Shown here: piece by piece, positions 9,196-16,784 of the stretch
Position numbering within the stretch: position 1 is the first letter of the stretch
Layout: each line of letters starts with the position of its first letter
Source: Deltaproteobacteria bacterium RIFCSPLOWO2_12_FULL_60_19
Lineage (GTDB): Bacteria; Desulfobacterota; Binatia; UBA9968
NCBI GenBank assembly: GCA_001798595.1
Contig: MGSS01000037.1
Location: 1-64,000, forward strand
DNA length: 64,000 nt
Reading direction: 5' to 3'
The notes under the pieces: generated by a model
Seen by the model: only the letters and a program-made list of their open reading frames with translations
Database searches by the model: none
What the model was told of the DNA's origin: nothing
Translations under genes and position numbers: made by a program

Positions 9196-9309
9196 GTTCA
9201 ATTCAAAATGCAAACTGAAAAATGAAAAATAAAAATATAAAGAGAGAAGCTGAATTCATTTCTTTCAAGGACTTTGTCTTTTGCATTTTACAATTTTCAT
9301 TTTGCACTG
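9196..9309. repeat. AT-rich imperfect inverted repeat between holB and tmk
   Basis: Two A/T-rich arms face each other across the holB-tmk gap: one rich in AAAATGCAAACTG and GAAAAATGAAAAAT, the other in TTGCATTTTACAATTTTC and ATTTTGCACTG. The right arm runs into the end of tmk and provides its last residues and stop codon. A similar arm pair occurs on the other side of tmk (9985-10092), so this looks like a dispersed intergenic palindrome family rather than a terminator. Confidence 0.5.
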
Positions 9310-9968
9310 TGCCGAGTTGCTAGCTTCTGCTCCACGATCATGACGATCTCCTGTTGGATCGATGCGATCGAGCGCGCCGCGTCGATAACGACGATGCGCG
9401 CCAGGTCGGCCTGAGCCAGCTCCAAAAAACCCCGCCGCACCTGTTCATGAAACAGGGCGCCCTCGCGCTCGAAGCGGTCTTCGGCCTTCCCCTTCGCCGC
9501 GGCCCGCGACGCATGGCTCGATGAGCGCGTCTGGGTTCGAGACAGGCCGACTTCCACCGGACAGTCGAGCAGGAAGGTAAGATCCGGGACGACCCCGCGG
9601 CTCGCAATCGCGTTCATGCGGCTGAGCGCGTCGAGATCCACCCCGCGTCCGTAGCCCTGGTAGGCCAGGGTCGAGTCGGTAAACCGATCACACAGCACCA
9701 GTTTTCCGGCCGCCATCGCCGGCTCGATCACTTCCTGCACGTGCTGAGCGCGATCGGCGAGATAGAGAAATAGTTCGGTCTCCGGCGAGATCGGCTCGTC
9801 TCTTAACTCGAGGAGCACCTTGCGCAGCATCTTTCCGAGGTTCGTTCCGCCCGGCTCCCGCGTGGACAAACAGGAAATCCCCTGCCTGGACAGATATCCC
9901 GCGAGCAGTTCGAGTTGGGTGCTTTTACCCGAGCCGTCGCCGCCTTCGAATGAGATAAAACGAATCAT
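9297..9968 (-). CDS. tmk: Thymidylate kinase
   Basis: Phosphorylates dTMP to dTDP. The 223-residue protein has the P-loop FEGGDGSGKST at 7-17, the DR motif in LCDRFTDSTLAYQG, and the lid region with basic residues (residues about 145-165). The start MIRFISFEGG is standard. It is the first gene of the tmk-holB-metG-tatD run. Its last few codons lie within an AT-rich repeat arm, suggesting the original 3' end was replaced by repeat sequence. Confidence 0.93.
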   Translation of the reverse strand: MIRFISFEGGDGSGKSTQLELLAGYLSRQGISCLSTREPGGTNLGKMLRKVLLELRDEPISPETELFLYLADRAQHVQEVIEPAMAAGKLVLCDRFTDSTLAYQGYGRGVDLDALSRMNAIASRGVVPDLTFLLDCPVEVGLSRTQTRSSSHASRAAAKGKAEDRFEREGALFHEQVRRGFLELAQADLARIVVIDAARSIASIQQEIVMIVEQKLATRHSAK

Positions 9969-9984
9969 GGAAGCGGAACAGGGA

Positions 9985-10092
9985 AGAGTGAAAAATGAAA
10001 AATGTGGTTCGACCTAGCTCACCACCATGAGCCTGTCGAATGGCAAACTGCAAAATTCAAATTTCTCATTTTGCAATTTGCACTTTGACTCG
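9985..10092. repeat. Intergenic palindromic repeats upstream of tmk
   Basis: The segment contains a GC-type element (GAGCCTGTCGAA near 10030) reminiscent of a widespread dispersed repeat, followed by an AT-rich inverted pair, CAAACTGCAAAATTCAAATT against CATTTTGCAATTTGCACTTTG. The AT-rich arms share wording with the repeat at 9196-9309, so tmk is bracketed by related elements. No coding potential is seen. Confidence 0.45.
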
Positions 10093-10110
10093 TGCTAAGA
10101 AGTAGTCTGT

Positions 10111-10494
10111 CTACGCTTTGCCCTCTCCCAAAAGGAGATTGATGCCGTTGACCAATTGCGTGCTCGTAAAGGGCTTCGTGATGTAGTAGTCCGCTCCGAG
10201 TTTATACCCTCCCAGCACATCCTCATACTGAACTTTGGCGGTAAGCAGAATCACCGGTATGGAAGAAGTATCGGGGGCGGCTTTCAGCTTGGTCAACACT
10301 TCGAGGCCGTCCATCTGGGGCATCATGACGTCGAGCACGATCAGGTCGGGTTTTTGCCGCTCCAGCTGAGTAAACAGCTCGTCGCCGCTATAGGCGGATA
10401 GGACATTGTAGCCTTTGCCTTCCAAAATGGTCCGCACGATGGTGATGATGTCCGGATTGTCGTCGACCACCATGACAGTCTTCTTTGTATCCAT
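10111..10494 (-). CDS. Single-domain response regulator (CheY-like)
   Basis: The 127-residue protein is a receiver domain only: acidic pair Asp11-Asp12, phospho-acceptor Asp55 in LIVLDVMMP, Thr85 in ILLTAK and Lys107 in ITKPF. There is no output domain. It lies downstream of the second minor-pilin operon on the same strand with a 254-base gap, so it may be expressed alone. Single receivers near pilus genes (PilG/PilH type) often control twitching motility; here that is inference from position only, and no cognate histidine kinase is in the window. Confidence 0.85.
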   Translation of the reverse strand: MDTKKTVMVVDDNPDIITIVRTILEGKGYNVLSAYSGDELFTQLERQKPDLIVLDVMMPQMDGLEVLTKLKAAPDTSSIPVILLTAKVQYEDVLGGYKLGADYYITKPFTSTQLVNGINLLLGEGKA

Positions 10495-10748
10495 TCGTTG
10501 CTGTCTCTCCTTATCCGCCGGCGCCAGCCACTACGCTAAAACCTGCCCGGCCCGACCGCCATTCTGTATCCGTTCTCAACGATGAATGCCCCACCACAGG
10601 GAGACGACGTAGGTTGATTCGGATTGGCATGCCTGAGACCATCAACACCCAAATCGGAGCGGAATATACCACCTCTAAGAGAGGATGTAAAACCATTCCG
10701 AAACGCGGCCTTAGGCGCAGGCGTGGTCGAAAAGCCGTGAGTTGAAGC

Positions 10749-12170
10749 CTAGAACTTCTGCTGCCATCCTACGATGGCGACGCGGTACGCTGGGCATCCC
10801 GGTCCGAAACAGCCGAAATCGCAGGAGAACTCGATCGTCGGGCTGCCGGAGATCTCGTTCAGGGCAAGTCCGGAAGAGCTGTCGGGGAACGGATCTCCCG
10901 GCCAGGTCGGCCGGCCGTCGCCGGCTAAGATAAAGCCGGTAATCTTCCCGCTGCCGCCGATTTTAACCTGCTGGTGGGCCAGAAGCGCTCCGCCGGCGTA
11001 GTCGGCTCGGAAGTTGGCGTCGATCTCCAGGTCGTTGCCGGTAACGAGTAGTTGGTTTTGCAGAGGTTCAAACGGCGTCGGGTAGGGCCGCAGATAGATA
11101 TCGCCGGAGATACGGATGCTGTCGCGCGCGACGATTGTCGCCTGCCAGGGAACGCCCGCGCTGCCGATCGCTCCGGAGATTTCCACTTTCGTCTCGGCGT
11201 AAAAGATCCCGTCGCGCAGCGGCGCCCCGCCGGCGACCGTCCAGACTCCGGAAGCATAGGACCAGCCCGGCGGCCGGGGTACAGCGACCCCGCCGGCGCA
11301 AAACCCGCCGGCGTCGCAAATGACTCCCGGACCGGCGGTGACGCGCCCGTCGGCGTGCAGCAGGGTGCCGCCTCCGGCCTCGCCCAAGCTGCCGATGTGC
11401 TTGGCGTAATCGGCGGGGTTAATCGTAGGAATTTCGAATGGCCGGCTGTAGCTCGCCGCCTCGTAGAGGCTTCGCTTGTCAGCCGCGTCGAGCGTATAGT
11501 CCGAAGGCCGCTCCCCGGGAGGGCGGAAGCAGCCCGCGCTGCCGATACATGGGCTGCCTGTGATGTTCATCCCTTCGGGCAGGAGGCCACTGGCGCCGTC
11601 GGCATTCGCCACTGAGAATCCGAGCGCCATCTGGGCGGCGGGATTGCCCGAGATCAACATATCATCGTTGGCTTGCGCGCCGCCGCACAGGCCCACGAGC
11701 TGCGGGTCGCCGCTGATTTTCAATTCGCCGTTGGTCATGGCGGTTCTTGGAGGCCGGCCGGCTTCTTTTCTAAGCCACGCTTCGATCTCGCTCGATGCCT
11801 GATTCGGCGCCGTGCCCACCGCGAGCGCCTGGATCCGGCTCGGACGCGATGCCGACTTGAGCCGCGTCACCTGGTACGTCCCGCCGGCGAAGTTGGCATT
11901 GGATACGATGAGGGCGCCGGCGCTCATTCCCAAGACCCGGTCGAAGCCGGCGGCGGCGTCGCGGTTTCGCAGCTCGTTCACTGCGTGGCTCAATCCGGCC
12001 TCCGCGATGTAAAACGCGCGCGTCCCGGCGCTTAGATTCGCGCTGGTCTTGAGATCTGTCTGGACCGACACGATGGCGGCCGCGCCCGCGCCGATGAGCA
12101 GCGCGATCACGAGCAGCGCGATCACGAGAACCGTTCCGCGCTCGCCGGCAAAGGCGCCGTGAAGCCTCAC
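10749..12170 (-). CDS. PilX-type minor pilin with large C-terminal beta-repeat domain (second set)
   Basis: The 473-residue protein starts with a class III-like leader ending RG followed by TVLVIALLVIALLIG, the PilX/GspK-type helix that lacks Glu at +5, then FYIAEAGLSHAV, characteristic of the PilX N-terminal domain. The remainder is far larger than the roughly 200 residues of classical PilX and is rich in recurring ISG/ITG turns (LKISGDP, MLISGNP, MNITGSP, VEISGAIG, IRISGDIY, NEISGSP), suggesting a beta-helix or stacked beta-strand domain. Its ATG overlaps the PilW stop (ATGA). It is the last gene of the second minor-pilin operon. It probably sits at or near the pilus tip; this is inferred from the family. 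Confidence 0.75.
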   Translation of the reverse strand: MRLHGAFAGERGTVLVIALLVIALLIGAGAAAIVSVQTDLKTSANLSAGTRAFYIAEAGLSHAVNELRNRDAAAGFDRVLGMSAGALIVSNANFAGGTYQVTRLKSASRPSRIQALAVGTAPNQASSEIEAWLRKEAGRPPRTAMTNGELKISGDPQLVGLCGGAQANDDMLISGNPAAQMALGFSVANADGASGLLPEGMNITGSPCIGSAGCFRPPGERPSDYTLDAADKRSLYEAASYSRPFEIPTINPADYAKHIGSLGEAGGGTLLHADGRVTAGPGVICDAGGFCAGGVAVPRPPGWSYASGVWTVAGGAPLRDGIFYAETKVEISGAIGSAGVPWQATIVARDSIRISGDIYLRPYPTPFEPLQNQLLVTGNDLEIDANFRADYAGGALLAHQQVKIGGSGKITGFILAGDGRPTWPGDPFPDSSSGLALNEISGSPTIEFSCDFGCFGPGCPAYRVAIVGWQQKF

Positions 12171-12808
12171 GGCAGCCCCCGCTGCGGATTTCTCAACGCG
12201 ACGCTCGACGAAATGGTGGAAGTGATTTTTTTTCCCGACGCTTTCCCGGGCGGGCTAGGATCGGCCACCTCAACCGAGAGGGCGATTTTAACTCGCTTGA
12301 TGCGATCCAGCTGCGGGATGCCGGCGATCCGGAAGTCGGCCTCGTCGAAGTAAGTAAACAACGACTCCCCGGGAGGCAGTGCCACGTTGGCGACCAGACA
12401 ATTCCCGTTGCGTCTGAGAATCGCGCCCGGACACGTCGGCGTTGCGCCGGCGACGTCATAGGCGACATCCTCGCCGGTTTCCGCGGGCGTAACGCCATCG
12501 CAGTCGTCATCGCCGTTGAGGTCTGCCTGGATCCTGATCGACGTGGCCGTAGCCGTCACGATTCTCTGGCATCCCTCGGGCGCCGTGCCCGACGCCCAGT
12601 AGCCGGCGTTTCTTAACTCCCGCGCCATGATGTCCAGCGCGCCCCGGGCGTCCTCCAGCGTCGCCGTCCTGGTCTCCTGCACGACGAGATGGATGAGCTG
12701 CTCGCGGTAAAAGCTGTAGAGGGTGGTCAACACGATGGCGCCGCAGGCGGCCGCGCACAGGACCTCCACGGTGGTCGTTCCAATCCTTTGCGCAAGAATC
12801 CTCGGCAC
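12167..12808 (-). CDS. PilW-type minor pilin (second set)
   Basis: The 213-residue prepilin-like protein has a leader ending QRIG and a helix starting TTTVEVLCAAA, with Glu at +5, followed by YREQLIHLVVQETRTA and LDIMARELRNAGYW, the last being a hallmark of PilW. I chose the GTG at 12808 because it follows the pilV stop after a TAGGAAA site and gives a normal leader; the open frame upstream is a shadow of pilV. It overlaps pilX by 4 bases. Confidence 0.8.
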   Translation of the reverse strand: MPRILAQRIGTTTVEVLCAAACGAIVLTTLYSFYREQLIHLVVQETRTATLEDARGALDIMARELRNAGYWASGTAPEGCQRIVTATATSIRIQADLNGDDDCDGVTPAETGEDVAYDVAGATPTCPGAILRRNGNCLVANVALPPGESLFTYFDEADFRIAGIPQLDRIKRVKIALSVEVADPSPPGKASGKKITSTISSSVALRNPQRGLP

Positions 12809-12816
12809 GGTATTTC

Positions 12817-13236
12817 CTATTCGACGGCGACCAGAGTTGAGAGCCTGACGCTGCGGATCTCGGACTCTTTCCAACTCACAATGACGACGACTTCTTTCAG
12901 CCCCGATCCCACGATGGAATTCTTTACCGCCCAACAACGGTCATAAGCGCCGCCCGGCGCGCCGGTGGCGGCGATGCCGCGCTCGCCGGCGGCCGGACAA
13001 TTATCGAAATCCGGCAGCGCGGGCTGCGCCTTGAGCTGCTCCATCTTGTCCTGGGCAAGGTTGGCGGCAACAGTGTAGTCGGCGCTCCGTTGGTTTCCTC
13101 GGATCACGCTCACGGTATTGAGCGAAAAGCCCAAGACCCCGATCGAAACCAGCGCCAGCGACATGAGCACTTCGGTGTAACTAAGGCCCTTTTCACCGAG
13201 CGCGAGACGGCGGCCGAATCTTCCCGGCATCAGCAT
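12817..13236 (-). CDS. PilV-type minor pilin (second set)
   Basis: The 139-residue protein has leader ...LGEKG and mature start LSYTEVLMSLALVSIGVLG (Glu at +5), then NLAQDKMEQLKA, as in PilV/GspI-like minor pilins. Leu rather than Phe or Met at +1 is unusual but tolerated in prepilins. It overlaps the 3' end of the FimT-like gene by 7 bases. Two Cys residues in the C-terminal half (NCPAAG, DRCWAV) may form the usual disulfide. Confidence 0.8.
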   Translation of the reverse strand: MLMPGRFGRRLALGEKGLSYTEVLMSLALVSIGVLGFSLNTVSVIRGNQRSADYTVAANLAQDKMEQLKAQPALPDFDNCPAAGERGIAATGAPGGAYDRCWAVKNSIVGSGLKEVVVIVSWKESEIRSVRLSTLVAVE

Positions 13237-13703
13237 GTTGCGCCTGTGACACGGACCCGCCCCGTGCTGCCGGAAACGATGACGTTTTTCCCTTCGCGTT
13301 TATCATTGCACAGCGTGATCGTCCCGCCATCCGCGGTGCCTCGCGGAGCGAAGCCTATCGGCCGGATGGCGTCGCCGCCGAAGGTAATGCCTTCCGGCAG
13401 CGTCTTCTGCGCGCCGGTCGACCGATAGGCCGCGCCCTCTTTCCGTTCGATCCGATAGGCGCCCGGCGCCAGAAAGACGACGCGCAGATGAGCGCTCCGC
13501 GCGACGGCCTGCGACTTGACTTGATGAAGTTCGGATTGGAGCTGTCGCGCGGCGCCGTTGAGCCGATAAGTGGGCAACTGCGACGCCCAGTTTGGGACGG
13601 CGATCGCCGCTAGGACGCCACAGATAGCTAGCCCTGTGATGAGGTCCAGCAGCGTGAAGGCGCAATCGTGACAGAGAGGCGATCGTGTTGGTCCCCGGTT
13701 CAC
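13230..13703 (-). CDS. FimT/GspH-type minor pilin with atypical leader (second set)
   Basis: The 157-residue protein has the GspH/FimT layout: hydrophobic helix FTLLDLITGLAICGVLAAIA, then LNGAARQLQSELHQVKSQAV and a beta domain ending TGRVRVTG. The leader is odd: the residue before the predicted cleavage site is Ala instead of Gly, and position +5 is Asp instead of Glu. The start is a GTG with only weak ribosome-binding sequence. It begins the second minor-pilin operon (fimT-pilV-pilW-pilX). The helix and C-terminal motif make the family assignment sound; whether PilD processes it is uncertain. Confidence 0.72.
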   Translation of the reverse strand: MNRGPTRSPLCHDCAFTLLDLITGLAICGVLAAIAVPNWASQLPTYRLNGAARQLQSELHQVKSQAVARSAHLRVVFLAPGAYRIERKEGAAYRSTGAQKTLPEGITFGGDAIRPIGFAPRGTADGGTITLCNDKREGKNVIVSGSTGRVRVTGATC

Positions 13704-13771
13704 GGGGAGTGACAGTACTCCAAGACCAACGGGGCTGTCAAGGAAATACTAGCAGGTAAATGAGTCGAATT

Positions 13772-13798
13772 GGGCTCCGCCGCAAAAGGCCGGAGCCC
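13772..13798. repeat. Perfect 8-bp hairpin between the two minor-pilin operons
   Basis: GGGCTCCG (13772-13779) is followed by an 11-base loop and CGGAGCCC (13791-13798). It lies downstream of the first operon's last gene and upstream of the second operon. No T-tract follows on the minus strand, so it may slow or partly terminate transcription, or stabilise the upstream message, rather than act as a classical terminator. Confidence 0.45.
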
Positions 13799-13860
13799 GA
13801 GGATAGATTAAGAAAGGAAGGTAAACGCTGGGGGGGCTTCGCGCCCGCTTTAAGAGCCCC

Positions 13861-14979
13861 TTACATCACTTCCTGCCAGGCCACGAGCCGAGCGGGCTGC
13901 GGCAGGGTGCCGGGCCAGTTGTTGTTGATCCAGGAAAGAGCCTGACTGCTGTAATAAACGCTGGCGTTCCCCCGCACGTCCAACTCGCTTCCCCCATCCG
14001 CCGCGTCTTGCTTGGCGATATAGATTGATCCATGGATCGTGGCGGTACCCAGGAGCGCGATCTCCACTCTCCCTCGCGCGATGATCAGTCCATGGAAATC
14101 TATCGTGCCCTGGATATCCACAGGACCGTCGATGATAAGTACACCTGTGCCGGTGACATTCCCTGCTATGGTGATAACCTTGTTGTCTTTGCCCGGTGTA
14201 ATGCGCGTGATCTGCGGATTAGCGTCGGTACCCCAGGTTTCGTTGCCGGTGAATTGGTTTCCTACTAACTCCGTATGAGGAGACTGCAAAAAAGCGTCAG
14301 CGATCTCCGTGGGGCTCGGCGTCATCTCCGTAGTCGCCCCCACGCTGGGATCTCCTCCGACGCCGATAACATTGTCCATCTGCTGGGCGGTCAAGCCGCC
14401 GTCTGTCGTAGTATCGTTGGTGATCTCCGTGACGGTGGCGGCATCTGTCGTGCTTATGCCCCATCCCGGCGGCTTTGAACCCGGCGTTCCGTCGACGTTA
14501 GTGTCGTAGCCCGATATCAAGAACGAATTTCCGTCAAAGCGAGTCTCGATGTTGCCGGCGGTGCCCGGAAGATAGACGGCTCCCGGGCCGCCACCACTAC
14601 CGGCGCTCCTCTGAACATAGCCCACAATGACCTTCTTCGTGTTGCTCGGCCCGGTAATTGTCGAGGTCAGTTTTGCCCTCGTGTTTCCTCCGTCATTGAT
14701 AGCGGTCACGGTGTAGGTGTACCCAGTCGTCTGGGCACCGGTGAGAACTGTTGTGAGGGCATCGTATTTAAAATTAGTATCCCAAGGCACAGCGATGACG
14801 GCATGCTGAAGGCCGGCATCGGCCGCCTGAAGGGCGATCGTCCCGAGCTTGAGATTGCTTGTGGTCTTGAGGTTGAGCCCGCTTAGAAGCAGGCCCGCGC
14901 CGGAAATCGTCAGTAGGATCGTCATCATCATGATGATGACGACAAGCGCCATGCCCCGGTCGTTTCTTAGTGCTTTCAT
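13861..14979 (-). CDS. PilX-type minor pilin with large C-terminal beta-repeat domain (first set)
   Basis: The protein has 372 residues from the ATG at 14979, which has GAGGG about 8 bases upstream; an alternative ATG at 15018 directly abuts the pilW stop. The leader ends DRG and the helix MALVVIIMMMTILLTIS lacks Glu at +5, as in PilX/GspK. LQAADAGLQHAV matches the PilX N-terminal motif. The C-terminal part has repeated short beta-turn units (ITIAGNVTGTG, VDIQGTIDFHG, ATIHGSIYIA, LDVRGNASVYY). It ends with a segment containing VAWQEVM, similar to IVGWQQKF at the end of the second-set paralogue. It is last in the first minor-pilin operon. Confidence 0.75.
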   Translation of the reverse strand: MKALRNDRGMALVVIIMMMTILLTISGAGLLLSGLNLKTTSNLKLGTIALQAADAGLQHAVIAVPWDTNFKYDALTTVLTGAQTTGYTYTVTAINDGGNTRAKLTSTITGPSNTKKVIVGYVQRSAGSGGGPGAVYLPGTAGNIETRFDGNSFLISGYDTNVDGTPGSKPPGWGISTTDAATVTEITNDTTTDGGLTAQQMDNVIGVGGDPSVGATTEMTPSPTEIADAFLQSPHTELVGNQFTGNETWGTDANPQITRITPGKDNKVITIAGNVTGTGVLIIDGPVDIQGTIDFHGLIIARGRVEIALLGTATIHGSIYIAKQDAADGGSELDVRGNASVYYSSQALSWINNNWPGTLPQPARLVAWQEVM

Positions 14980-15018
14980 CGTTCGGCCCTCTTTTCCCAA
15001 AATAGTAGCCGTCTGCAT

Positions 15019-15666
15019 TTAGCTGGCTGGCAATCCTCGATTGCGCAAGTCCGCGTTAGAAGTCATCGTGACGGTAAGCTGGCCGCCGAATTCCAGATCG
15101 GGATTCTTCGACTGGATCGCAACCGTCACCACCACTCTTTGGATAGTCGCTAGCGTCAAGCCGGTCACGGGTGTCGCTAACGCGGTTGCGGAATTCTGCT
15201 GAAAGTAGGTAAACGAGAAATTAGCCGCGCCGGTCGGAACGTTGCAATCGGTCAGGGCCTGGGGGTCGTTCAAGCCGTCCTTTCTGGTGATGTTGCCGAA
15301 CCCGTTTGGGCAGCCGGTCGTGTCGAAACCATATGTGATATTCTCGTTGGCATCCGTAACGCACAGGCCATTGGCATTCGCATCGTAGGTAAACTGGAGG
15401 ACCTGGGCCTCCGCCCTGAGCACCCCGCATCCCCCCCCGTTGGGGGCAAAGCCGGCGTTGCGGATCTCCCGCACTATGAGGTCAACGACGCTCCGCGCAT
15501 ATTCCTGAGCCGCCAAGCGGTCGTCCTGAACTTTCAAGTTTCTGGCCTGAACTTTGTAAACCCCGTAGACGGCCCCCAACAACGAGAGCGTCAACACGGT
15601 GCTGATCAACAGCTCGACCAGCGTGAACCCATTCTGACCCTTAAGCGGGTGGTTTAGGTTTTTCAT
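15019..15666 (-). CDS. PilW-type minor pilin (first set)
   Basis: The 215-residue protein starts MKNLNHPLKGQNG with mature helix FTLVELLISTVLTLSLLG (Glu at +5), then YARSVVDLIVREIRNAGF, the PilW hallmark. Frame extension to 15807 would read through pilV, so I chose the ATG at 15666, 9 bases after the pilV stop. Four Cys residues in the C-terminal domain suggest disulfides. It is followed directly by pilX. Confidence 0.82.
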   Translation of the reverse strand: MKNLNHPLKGQNGFTLVELLISTVLTLSLLGAVYGVYKVQARNLKVQDDRLAAQEYARSVVDLIVREIRNAGFAPNGGGCGVLRAEAQVLQFTYDANANGLCVTDANENITYGFDTTGCPNGFGNITRKDGLNDPQALTDCNVPTGAANFSFTYFQQNSATALATPVTGLTLATIQRVVVTVAIQSKNPDLEFGGQLTVTMTSNADLRNRGLPAS

Positions 15667-15674
15667 CGTACCCG

Positions 15675-16124
15675 TCACGAATCTTTTACCGCCGATGAGA
15701 TAGTTAAGGTGTTGTTTTGATAGTCCGACCAAGTCACCGTTATATTGATACACCTGAGGTTGGCGACGCGCATTCCGCCGACGGTACAAGGTGAGTTTAC
15801 GGTCCAACTACGGGTGAAAGCCACCGGCACTCCGGTGACCACGCTTGTAACCGGACCTCCCGCTACGATAGTCGTCGCCGTGTTTCCTTTTAACGATTCC
15901 AATTGATCCTGGGCCAGGTCGGTTGCAATCGCCTGGTAGAGAGCCGTTTGATTAGCTCGGATGACTGACGTCGCGCCAACTGCAAGGCCCAAGACGGCCA
16001 CCGTGAAGATGGCGAGCGATGCCAAAACCTCAATCAGCGTAAAGCCCGCTGGGCGTCCTCTCCCTACAACCCACCAGCTCAACTTCGGCGCCGCCCCCGG
16101 CTGTCGCATTCTATGCAGGATCAT
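15675..16124 (-). CDS. PilV-type minor pilin (first set)
   Basis: The 149-residue protein has a long, basic leader (about 27 residues) ending PAG and mature start FTLIEVLASLAIFTVAVLG, then TDLAQDQLESLKG as in PilV. The C-terminal half contains two Cys residues (NSPCTVGG, NLRCINI). It lies between fimU and pilW with short gaps, so the four genes form one operon. Confidence 0.82.
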   Translation of the reverse strand: MILHRMRQPGAAPKLSWWVVGRGRPAGFTLIEVLASLAIFTVAVLGLAVGATSVIRANQTALYQAIATDLAQDQLESLKGNTATTIVAGGPVTSVVTGVPVAFTRSWTVNSPCTVGGMRVANLRCINITVTWSDYQNNTLTISSAVKDS

Positions 16125-16133
16125 GGTTCGTCC

Positions 16134-16595
16134 TCAGGGGATCGTCACGCGCCCGACCAGAGCGACCTGAACTGTCCTTGTCTGGCTATTGCCGTTTTGC
16201 AGCGTAATCGTGCTCGTCGCATTCACCGTGCCTCGGGGCTGAAACTCCGATGTGGCGGTCAGCGCCGAAACGCTGATTCCCGGAGGTAGGGCGAAGGGGC
16301 CGGTTTCTGTGACGAAAGCCCCGCTACTGTCGTTTTGCATTAGGTACGTCGTAGCTCCAGGAATCGCGCCTACGAAGCTCAGCCGGTATCTGACGCTCTG
16401 GGATACCGCCTTTACCCTCGCAAACTGAAGGTCGGTTGCAACCTGGCGGGCTGCGGAGGAAAGGTTAATCGTTGGGAGCAAGGACATGAACGCCGGCACA
16501 GCAGTCGCCATAATTACCGCGGCGACTCCTACGGTAACCAGCAGCTCGATGATGGTAAACCCGGAAGCTCCCTGACGACGCTTTTTTAGCTTCAT
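16134..16595 (-). CDS. FimU/GspH-type minor pilin (first set)
   Basis: The 153-residue protein starts MKLKKRRQGASG with mature helix FTIIELLVTVGVAAVIMATA and the GspH-like SSAARQVATDLQFARVKAV, ending TVQVALVGRVTIP. The ATG at 16595 follows AGGTTAGGG closely; a TTG at 16610 in the same frame would fall at the predicted transcript start and is less likely. It is the first gene of the fimU-pilV-pilW-pilX operon, with a sigma-54 promoter match directly upstream. Confidence 0.83.
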   Translation of the reverse strand: MKLKKRRQGASGFTIIELLVTVGVAAVIMATAVPAFMSLLPTINLSSAARQVATDLQFARVKAVSQSVRYRLSFVGAIPGATTYLMQNDSSGAFVTETGPFALPPGISVSALTATSEFQPRGTVNATSTITLQNGNSQTRTVQVALVGRVTIP

Positions 16596-16620
16596 AACCC
16601 TAACCTGCAAGGGTTCTTAA

Positions 16621-16635
16621 GCTAGATACGTGCCA
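16621..16635 (-). promoter_or_regulatory. Sigma-54 promoter match upstream of the first minor-pilin operon
   Basis: Read on the minus strand the sequence is TGGCACGTATCTAGC: a perfect -24 box (TGGCAC), 5-base spacer, and TAGC at -12 with the invariant GC at the right place (consensus TTGC). A transcript would start near 16609, about 14 bases before the fimU ATG and just ahead of its ribosome-binding site. The sigma-54 activator gene lies in the same pilus region. Confidence 0.55.
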
Positions 16636-16784
16636 ACGTTAGAGGGGATTCTACCAGCTTTACAACTAGCTGTAAATCAGCCCCTTTTGGGGGAAAACCG
16701 GCTCCGCCACAATGCTTCGGCCACAGCCCTGGTAACAAAACGCGTCAAGTTTAACAAAATACGGCGTAATGCGGCTCCAAATGG

